A stretch of DNA of 5,332 nt from an uncultured Clostridia bacterium (lineage in GTDB: Bacteria > Bacillota_A > Clostridia > Christensenellales > Aristaeellaceae), in assembly GCA_945871545.1 (NCBI GenBank), contig CAMBWJ010000154.1, forward strand, positions 1 to 5,332, written 5' to 3'. Within the stretch, counting starts at the first letter, position 1, and each line of letters begins with the position of its first letter. The notes under the pieces were generated by a model, which searched no databases, was not told where the DNA came from, and saw only the letters and a program-made list of their open reading frames with translations. A program made the translations under genes and the position numbers. Positions 1-4,368 of this stretch are shown in pieces.

Positions 1-1446
1 GTAGAAGGTGTCCACGGATTCGTCGCTCATGGTGGCGAGGCGGTCGTCGCGCTCGCCGTAGCGGGGCATGGCCTCCTCGTTCAGGATGCGCTCAGCCTCG
101 GCGGGATCGGTGACCAGCTTGATCTGGCAGCGATCAACGACCGCGTCGAACTCGTCCATGATCATGGCGTAGAGCACCTCGCCGAAGTGGCTCAGGCGCA
201 GGCCCTTCTCATAGGCCTCCTTGCTGATGCGGATGCGGAACTGGTTGCGCTGGCCGGTGTGCATCACACCCTCCATGTAGTTGAACCAGCTGTGGATGTG
301 GCGCTCGATGACGGATTCGAAGTCCTTCTGCATCTTTGCGCCCGCAACCTCGATGTAGGTGGCCAGCGGATAGTTGCCCTCGGTGGGCTCGGGGCCGACG
401 ATGGTGATCTTGTGATCCTCGATCTCGTCCATGCCGCGCATGGTGACCAGCTCGCAGGTCACGTTCTTGCCGCTGTAGAACTCCACCTGAACGTCCTTCT
501 TGCGGATGATCTCGCCCTCGAATGCGGAGGCGAAGGCCACGGGGATGTTGATCTCCTTGACCTTGATCTTGATGCCGCGCAGCTCCAGGGACTTCTTGAC
601 GGTCATGCTGTGGTCGGTGACGGCCTCCAGCGCGCCCGGAACGGCCAGATCGCCGATGGCCTGGTCCACCACCACCGGGAAGCCCAGCGCGATTGCGCCC
701 GCACCGGCGGAGACCACGACCTCGTTCAGCGGGCCGAAGGTGTTGACGAAGGCCGGGACGCGCTCCTTGGTGTAGGCCAGCAGCGCCGGAAGATCGCCTG
801 CGGCCACGCCGCCGAAGATCAGCGCCGCGCGGATGGCGACGGTCACGACGTGGATGACTGCGGTCACATCGTGGCCCAGCGGCACCACGCGGAACTCCAG
901 ACCCATCTTCACGCCGCCTTCCACCGCCTGATCGATCACGTCGCCGATCAGGAAGGTGAGCAGACCCTTGGACTGGTAGTCCTTGATGACGCCCACTGCA
1001 TTGGCGGGATCGTCGGCCTTGCCCAGCACCACGGCCACGCCGGGGATGTCGCCGGTGACCAGCGGCACGCCCAGGGAGCGGATGATGGGATCCGGCACGA
1101 AGCCGATGCCGCCCTCGTTCTCATAGGGCTTTGCGCCGTCGGCGAACTTCAGGCCCTCGAGAATCTCCGCGCCCACGGCGGTGGCCAGGCCCGCGTTCAG
1201 CGCGTCGCCCAGCTCAGGCTTGTTGGAAATCAGGCTCTTGAGCACGCCCACGCAGGCGGGCAGGTCGCCCAGCTTGGTCACCTTCACGCCGGTGGCGGCG
1301 TAGATGGTCGGGAAGAAGTAGGCGGTGTCCGGGAAGGCGATGGGAGCGTCCGCGCCGTACTTGGCGATGGCGTCGTTCACCGCGCCTTCGGTCAGGCCTG
1401 CGACCGCGTTGGAACCGGCAAAAATCAGATCAGTCAAAGCGCTCAT
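1..1446 (-). CDS. acsB: Acetyl-CoA synthase (CODH/ACS complex, AcsB), N-terminal part, cut by window edge
   Basis: The protein joins CO, a methyl group from the corrinoid iron-sulfur protein and CoA into acetyl-CoA, the last step of the Wood-Ljungdahl pathway, in a cytoplasmic complex with CO dehydrogenase. I translated 482 residues of the reverse strand. Landmarks that match my memory of bacterial AcsB are FPDTAYFFPTIY (38-49), KLGDLP (58-63), FEGEIIRKKDV (309-319), the HTGQRN motif (396-401), and DESVDTFY (475-482). The visible part covers the CODH-binding N-terminal domain and the middle domain. The A-cluster domain lies off the edge: in Moorella AcsB the sequence after DTFY is SCVLC, which begins the nickel/iron-sulfur ligands (Cys506). 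The equivalent cysteine here would be residue 484, so the N-terminal part is about 22 residues shorter than Moorella's. The ATG is supported by a GAGGGG ribosome site at 1454-1459, 7 bases upstream. The gene is first in its transcript. Identity is very secure; whether it is intact beyond the edge is unknown. Confidence 0.96.
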   Translation of the reverse strand, partial: MSALTDLIFAGSNAVAGLTEGAVNDAIAKYGADAPIAFPDTAYFFPTIYAATGVKVTKLGDLPACVGVLKSLISNKPELGDALNAGLATAVGAEILEGLKFADGAKPYENEGGIGFVPDPIIRSLGVPLVTGDIPGVAVVLGKADDPANAVGVIKDYQSKGLLTFLIGDVIDQAVEGGVKMGLEFRVVPLGHDVTAVIHVVTVAIRAALIFGGVAAGDLPALLAYTKERVPAFVNTFGPLNEVVVSAGAGAIALGFPVVVDQAIGDLAVPGALEAVTDHSMTVKKSLELRGIKIKVKEINIPVAFASAFEGEIIRKKDVQVEFYSGKNVTCELVTMRGMDEIEDHKITIVGPEPTEGNYPLATYIEVAGAKMQKDFESVIERHIHSWFNYMEGVMHTGQRNQFRIRISKEAYEKGLRLSHFGEVLYAMIMDEFDAVVDRCQIKLVTDPAEAERILNEEAMPRYGERDDRLATMSDESVDTFY

Positions 1447-1538
1447 TGTTATTCCCCTCACTTCATGAATTCGTGTCTGGGCCGTTTGCTGCAATGCGTC
1501 CGGATCCCTCCGGGGGGGCATTCCAAGCCTTACTTAAC

Positions 1539-1567
1539 ATTATATTTGAATATGGCCGAAATTTCAA
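1539..1567 (-). promoter_or_regulatory. Promoter of acsB (TTGAAA-N17-TATAAT)
   Basis: On the minus strand, a -35 box TTGAAA (1562-1567) and a perfect -10 box TATAAT (1539-1544) are separated by exactly 17 bases, a near-ideal housekeeping sigma-A promoter. Transcription would start near 1532, giving a leader of about 85 bases before the ATG. The -35 box is overlapped by a direct repeat (plus-strand GAAATTTCAA at 1558-1567 and GAAATTCAA at 1570-1578), which may be an operator. Confidence 0.8.
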
Positions 1568-1641
1568 GGGAAATTCAAACTTTCTAAGCTATATTTTTGT
1601 CGAACGGCGCAGAGGCGCGCCCCGGATGCAACGAAAAGGTC

Positions 1642-1682
1642 TTGAATTCGTCAAACCCTGTTCTGCTGGGGCGTGATATAAT
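1642..1682 (+). promoter_or_regulatory. Extended -10 promoter of the DUF4317 gene
   Basis: The plus strand carries TGATATAAT (1674-1682), a perfect TATAAT with the TG of an extended -10 element. No good -35 box lies at 16-18 bases; the nearest TTGAAT (1642-1647) is 29 bases away and too far for normal spacing. The extended -10 may compensate. The expected start is near 1689, giving a leader of about 46 bases. Confidence 0.6.
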
Positions 1683-1734
1683 CTATATTGTGGGTGCATG
1701 CCCCGATTAAGATACGCAATGAAAGGCGCACAGC

Positions 1735-2907
1735 ATGAACAGACAGGAAATTTCCGAAATTCGCAGAAGGCTCAACCCCGACAAGAACAGCATCGACTGC
1801 ATCCTCGGCTGCTACGTGGACGAGAAGGGGGAGATCATCTCCAGCTTCCGCCACTCGCTGCTGACTCTGCCCCAGGAGGAGGCGGAGAAGTATCTGGCGC
1901 TGTTCCGCAAGGTGCTCTCCGGCACGCCGGGCAGGAACCTGGTGGAGATCGCGTTCCGCCCGGATCAGGTGATGGACGGCGACGCGCACCGGCTGCTCAC
2001 GGCCCTGCGCAACACGAACCTGAAGGTGGACCAGGCGGTGGAGCAGTTCTTTCAGCGGGTGATCGAGGGCCTGCAAATCGAGGGCAACTACCTGATCCTG
2101 CTGATGCACGACACCTACGACATTCCCTTCAAGGCCAAGGATGAATACAAGTCCGACGAGTACTCCCAGGATTCCTTCCCCTACATCATCTGCTCCATCT
2201 GTCCGGTGAAGCTGACCCGCCCGGCGCTGTGCTACTGCAGCGAGGACAAGGGCTTCCACGAGCGCGATCTGGACTGGGTGGTGTCCGCACCGGAGCTGGG
2301 CTTCCTGTTCCCCTCCTACGAGGACGGCGGCGCGAACATTTACAGCGCCCAGTACTACACCCGCGACGCCGCCGAGAGCCACGAAGAATTCGTGAATGCC
2401 GTCTTTGACAACCGTCCGCCCATGCCCGCAGTGGAACAGAAGGAGATCTTCGAGGCCCTGCTCAGCGACAGCCTGGCCGATGATTGCAGCCTGGAGGTGG
2501 TGCAGGCGGTGCACGAGCAGCTGCGCGAACGCGTGGAGGAGCGCAAGGCCGACAAGACCGCCGAGCCTGCCACCGTCTCCAAGAAGGAGGTGGGGGCGGT
2601 GCTGAAGGAGTGCGGCGTGTCCGAGGAGCATGTGGCTGCCTTCGAGGAGCGCTACGACGAGGAGTTCGGCCCCGCAGTCGATCTCTCCGCCCAGAACATC
2701 GTCAATGTCAAGCAGTTCGAGCTCAAGACCCCGGACGTGGTGGTGAAGGTCAACCCCGAGCGCAGCGATCTCATCGAGACCCGCGTCATCGACGGCTCCC
2801 GCTACATCCTCATCCGCGCCGACGAGGGCGTGGAGGTCAACGGCGTGAACATCTCCATCAGCGATCTGGGCGATGACGTGTCCGGCGATGACGTTGCTCC
2901 GTTCTGA
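1735..2907 (+). CDS. DUF4317 family protein of unknown function
   Basis: A complete 390-residue protein that I recognise as DUF4317 from its N-terminus and middle: NRQEISEIRRRLNP (2-15), CILGCYVDEKGEI (22-34), LSGTPGRNLVEIAF (61-74), GNYLILLMHDTYDIP (117-131), YIICSICPVKLTRPAL (150-165) and GFLFPSYEDGGANIYS (189-204). The family is widespread in Clostridia and has no function that I know of. There is no signal peptide or membrane segment, so it should be cytoplasmic. After the core, residues 258-275 are charged and probably helical, residues 281-315 resemble a small helical module (KKEVGAVLKECGVSEEHV), and the tail 327-378 is likely beta-rich. The tail ends in a very acidic stretch (GDDVSGDDVAPF). 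Several cysteines (22, 26, 153, 156, 166, 168) include a CSIC pair, but metal binding is only a guess. The start is supported by GAAAGG at 1721-1726, 8 bases upstream. The gene is transcribed alone, divergent from acsB. Confidence 0.9.
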   Translation: MNRQEISEIRRRLNPDKNSIDCILGCYVDEKGEIISSFRHSLLTLPQEEAEKYLALFRKVLSGTPGRNLVEIAFRPDQVMDGDAHRLLTALRNTNLKVDQAVEQFFQRVIEGLQIEGNYLILLMHDTYDIPFKAKDEYKSDEYSQDSFPYIICSICPVKLTRPALCYCSEDKGFHERDLDWVVSAPELGFLFPSYEDGGANIYSAQYYTRDAAESHEEFVNAVFDNRPPMPAVEQKEIFEALLSDSLADDCSLEVVQAVHEQLRERVEERKADKTAEPATVSKKEVGAVLKECGVSEEHVAAFEERYDEEFGPAVDLSAQNIVNVKQFELKTPDVVVKVNPERSDLIETRVIDGSRYILIRADEGVEVNGVNISISDLGDDVSGDDVAPF

Positions 2908-2917
2908 ACCATTATGA

Positions 2918-2954
2918 AAAAGGAAGTCCCTCCGGCATGGAAGGACTTCCTTTT
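2918..2954. terminator. Strong intrinsic terminator, likely bidirectional
   Basis: A perfect 12-bp stem, AAAAGGAAGTCC (2918-2929) with GGACTTCCTTTT (2943-2954), is extended after a one-base mismatch by TCC/GGA around a GGCAT loop. On the plus strand it lies 10 bases after the DUF4317 stop codon and ends in a run of T. On the minus strand the hairpin ends in CCTTTTTC, so it can also stop transcription coming from the greA/small RNA side. Confidence 0.88.
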
Positions 2955-3087
2955 ACGTTATGATGCGTAATGTACCGGGTTTTTGCGTTGGACGGATATA
3001 CACCAAATACGAACAAACGCAGAACTTACTCCGGCAAGGGGCGTCGACAGAAACGGCTCGTATGCCTTGCCCATCAGTTCTGCGTAT
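2918..3087 (-). ncRNA. Candidate small structured RNA with its own promoter and terminator
   Basis: I do not recognise this RNA with certainty. On the minus strand a consensus-like promoter would start transcription near 3087, and the next strong terminator ends at 2918, giving a transcript of about 170 bases. The 5' part folds into a long hairpin: a 10-bp perfect stem (3076-3085 with 3017-3026), an internal loop, then a 7-bp perfect stem (3065-3071 with 3033-3039) topped by a loop of about 25 bases. The loop contains AUACGA (3063-3058), which can pair with UCGUAU (3012-3007) just 3' of the long stem, suggesting a pseudoknot. A short UUGG/CCAA hairpin and a UUACG/CGUAA hairpin follow. No reading frame here has a credible start with a ribosome site. 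It lacks the SRP RNA tetraloop motif and the end-to-end closing stem of 6S RNA. The raiA motif of Firmicutes is a class to test. It could instead be the structured 3' end of the greA mRNA. Confidence 0.5.
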
Positions 3088-3093
3088 GTTCAA

Positions 3094-3122
3094 ATTGTAG
3101 CAGAGAAACCCCACAACGTCAA
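3094..3122 (-). promoter_or_regulatory. Promoter of the candidate small RNA (TTGACG-N17-TACAAT)
   Basis: On the minus strand TTGACG (3117-3122) and TACAAT (3094-3099) are separated by exactly 17 bases. The promoter begins 18 bases after the greA stop codon and fires away from greA, into a gene-free region. Matching both boxes at ideal spacing in GC-rich DNA is unlikely by chance, but no expression data are available. Confidence 0.65.
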
Positions 3123-3140
3123 GTACGCATTGCGCGCATC

Positions 3141-3644
3141 TCAGAAGCTGGAGATGGGCAGGCTGTCGTCGTCGCTGCCCTTGATGATGCTGCGGATGAC
3201 CACGAAGTATTTCACGTCGTCGCTGACCCGCACCTCCACGCGGTCGCCCACCCTGCGGCCCAACACGGCCTTGCCCAGCGGCGATTCCTTGCTGATCACC
3301 CCGGAGAGCGCGTCCTGGCGCAGCGTGGTCATCAGCTGGATGGTCTCGGTTTCGTCATCGTCCTCGTAGTAGATCTCCACGCGGTCGAACAGCTCCACCA
3401 CGCCCTCCTGACCCTTGGCGGACACCACCTTCGCGGTGCTGATCATCCGCCGCAGATAGCGCAGGCGGCTGTCGCAGCGGCGCAGCTCCTGCTTCGCGGC
3501 CTTGTATTCGTAATTCTCGCTCAGGTCGCCGAAGGCCCGTGCGGTCTTGAGATCCTCCACGCACTTCGGGCGCACCACGCGCATGCGGTAGTCGATCTCC
3601 TCCTGCATCTTCCGAATGTCCACTTCGCTCAGCTCGTCGTACAT
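3141..3644 (-). CDS. greA: Transcription elongation factor GreA/GreB family
   Basis: The product enters the secondary channel of backtracked RNA polymerase and stimulates cleavage of the 3' end of the nascent RNA. The 167-residue protein has the family layout: an N-terminal antiparallel coiled coil (about 7-75) and a C-terminal FKBP-like domain (about 80-155). The tip motif GDLSENYEYKAAK (39-51) carries Asp40 and Glu43, equivalent to the catalytic acidic pair of E. coli GreA (Asp41, Glu44). The C-terminal signature SPLGKAVLGRRVGD is at 121-134. Family members are usually about 155-160 residues; this one has a slightly longer, polar tail (SDDDSLPISSF). I chose the ATG at 3644 because a GGGAG site lies 7 bases upstream and the protein then starts like known GreA. 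A longer open frame to 3791 crosses the promoter and lacks homology. The gene is alone on its strand, with a divergent neighbour upstream and the candidate small RNA directly downstream. Confidence 0.93.
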   Translation of the reverse strand: MYDELSEVDIRKMQEEIDYRMRVVRPKCVEDLKTARAFGDLSENYEYKAAKQELRRCDSRLRYLRRMISTAKVVSAKGQEGVVELFDRVEIYYEDDDETETIQLMTTLRQDALSGVISKESPLGKAVLGRRVGDRVEVRVSDDVKYFVVIRSIIKGSDDDSLPISSF

Positions 3645-3684
3645 GCCGATGCTCCCTTCCGCCGGCCGTTGCCGTGCGCATATC

Positions 3685-3713
3685 ATTATAGCGCGCTCCG
3701 CGATGAAAAACAA
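3685..3713 (-). promoter_or_regulatory. Promoter of greA (TTGTTT-N17-TATAAT)
   Basis: On the minus strand TTGTTT (3708-3713) and a perfect TATAAT (3685-3690) are 17 bases apart. Transcription would start near 3678, leaving a leader of about 34 bases before the chosen ATG. This position also supports the short GreA start. Confidence 0.75.
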
Positions 3714-3715
3714 GC

Positions 3716-3744
3716 TTGCAGACGGGAGAAAACTGTGGTACATT
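3716..3744 (+). promoter_or_regulatory. Promoter of the cysteine-rich protein gene (TTGCAG-N17-TACATT)
   Basis: On the plus strand TTGCAG (3716-3721) and TACATT (3739-3744) are 17 bases apart, with an extended TG (3736-3737) before the -10. The expected start is near 3751, about 43 bases before the ATG. Its -35 box is only 2 bases from the greA -35 box. Confidence 0.65.
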
Positions 3745-3793
3745 GGAATAGAAAATATCGACTGCGGCTGCGCGCCGGAAACGGAGGCCAAAC

Positions 3794-4093
3794 ATGCGCG
3801 AACAGGGCAACTATTCCTTCTTTCAACACACCGCCTGCGAGTACTTCCCCTGCCACAAGACCGAGCACCCCGAGGACTTCAACTGCCTGTTCTGCTACTG
3901 TCCGCTCTATGCGCTGGGTCGGAGGTGCGGCGGCAACTTTCGCTACAATGAGAAGGGCGTGAAGGACTGCACCAACTGCCTGGTGCCCCACCGTCGGGAG
4001 AACTACGCCTACGTCACCGGGCGCTATCAGGAAATCATGGAGCTGGTGCGGCAGCAGGATGCAAGCAGCGAGAACCCCGCGCAGCCGCGCTGA
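3794..4093 (+). CDS. Cysteine-rich small domain protein, probable metal binder
   Basis: A complete 99-residue protein that I recognise as the 'cysteine-rich small domain' family from CEYFPCHK (15-22), FNCLFCYCPLY (29-39), CGGNF (45-49) and KDCTNCLVPH (57-66). Eight cysteines (15, 20, 31, 34, 36, 45, 59, 62) plus conserved histidines (21, 66) suggest zinc or an iron-sulfur cluster, but which metal is not known to me. In some archaea, as I recall, related domains occur with cobinamide-salvage enzymes, so a link to corrinoid metabolism is possible; nothing next to it here proves that. Residues 1-66 are the conserved domain; the C-terminal part is a short helix (YQEIMELVRQQ) and a polar tail. There is no signal peptide or membrane segment. 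The ATG has a strong GGAGG at 3783-3787, 6 bases upstream. The gene is divergent from greA and transcribed alone. Confidence 0.9.
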   Translation: MREQGNYSFFQHTACEYFPCHKTEHPEDFNCLFCYCPLYALGRRCGGNFRYNEKGVKDCTNCLVPHRRENYAYVTGRYQEIMELVRQQDASSENPAQPR

Positions 4094-4102
4094 TTTTGAC
4101 AA

Positions 4103-4144
4103 GCATTTTGACTGGCACAGCCATAGAATTGGCAGTCAAAATGC
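4103..4144. repeat. 12-bp perfect inverted repeat after the cysteine-rich gene
   Basis: GCATTTTGACTG (4103-4114) and CAGTCAAAATGC (4133-4144) are perfect inverted copies around an 18-base spacer, whose CCA/TGG could extend the stem. An extra TTTTGAC (4094-4100) forms a direct repeat with the left arm. The hairpin starts 9 bases after the stop codon, where a terminator is expected, but there is no T run after it in either direction. It may be a weak or factor-assisted terminator, or a protein-binding site. Confidence 0.6.
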
Positions 4145-4201
4145 AATTATCGGAAAAAATGAATACGGAATAGCGTTCTGATTCCTGCCTTCAAAACAGT
4201 G

Positions 4202-4246
4202 AGAACCCCTGAAAACACGGCATTTTCGCGTATTTTCAGGGGTTCT
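4202..4246. terminator. 14-bp perfect hairpin downstream of the tRNA 3' end
   Basis: AGAACCCCTGAAAA (4202-4215) pairs perfectly with TTTTCAGGGGTTCT (4233-4246) around a 17-base loop. On the minus strand it begins 6 bases after the encoded CCA of the tRNA fragment, so it was probably the original terminator of the intact tRNA-Arg gene. The T tracts sit inside the stem and not after it, so termination strength is uncertain. Confidence 0.55.
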
Positions 4247-4251
4247 GATCT

Positions 4252-4296
4252 TGGCGTGCCATGCGCGATTCGAACGCGCGGCCTTCAGAGTCGGAG
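4252..4296 (-). other. tRNA-Arg(CCG) 3' half: attachment site at the element end
   Basis: Read on the minus strand, this is the 3' part of a tRNA: anticodon loop CTCCGAC (4296-4290, anticodon CCG at 4294-4292), 3' anticodon stem TCTGA, variable loop AGGCC, T-stem GCGCG, T-loop TTCGAAT, T-stem CGCGC, acceptor strand ATGGCAC, discriminator G and encoded CCA (4254-4252). The upstream bases TCAAC do not complete the anticodon stem, which needs TCAGA, and no D-arm or 5' acceptor strand (GTGCCAT expected) follows in the 70 bases before the integrase stop codon. It is therefore not a working tRNA gene. With an integrase next to it, the best reading is the displaced 3' half left after site-specific integration, with the crossover in or near the anticodon loop. 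Confidence 0.85.
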
Positions 4297-4349
4297 GTTG
4301 ATGATTTTCAACTTAATATTGCGTATTTGCAGGAGTTTTCGGAATTTCC

Positions 4350-4368
4350 TACTACACAATTACTACAC
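4350..4368. repeat. Direct repeat TACTACAC x2, possible integrase arm sites
   Basis: TACTACAC occurs at 4350-4357 and 4361-4368, an 11-base period, about one helical turn. The second copy reaches the integrase stop codon. The position between the integrase gene and the attachment site is where arm-type binding sites of tyrosine recombinases are often found. The role is inferred. Confidence 0.45.

Noticed and set aside
187..1587. Long plus-strand open frame (466 codons) opposite acsB
   Set aside because: It is the antisense shadow of acsB. The translation is His/Ala/Asp/Leu-rich low-complexity sequence caused by GC bias at third positions, with no recognisable domain, and it runs through the acsB promoter.
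1651..2631. Minus-strand open frame (326 codons) opposite the DUF4317 gene
   Set aside because: Antisense shadow with the same composition bias; the plus-strand frame has clear family motifs, a ribosome site, a promoter and a terminator.
2918..3087. 6S RNA or signal recognition particle RNA
   Set aside because: The ends do not form the long closing stem and central bubble of 6S RNA, and the conserved SRP GGAAGCAG-type tip motif is absent. A structured RNA is still likely, but not one of these.
3645..3791. Upstream extension of GreA to an ATG at 3791
   Set aside because: The extra 49 residues lack family similarity and would be encoded by the promoter region; the ATG at 3644 has a good ribosome site and matches family length.
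2970..3962. Plus-strand open frame (330 codons) spanning the small RNA region, greA antisense and the start of the cysteine-rich gene
   Set aside because: It overlaps three better supported features, has no ribosome site at its start and no domain; its middle is the shadow of greA.
3686..4102. Minus-strand open frame opposite the cysteine-rich gene
   Set aside because: Antisense shadow; the plus-strand gene has a GGAGG site and an eight-cysteine family pattern.
4252..4367. A complete tRNA-Arg gene
   Set aside because: Only the part from anticodon loop to CCA is present; the 5' anticodon stem, D-arm and 5' acceptor strand are absent.
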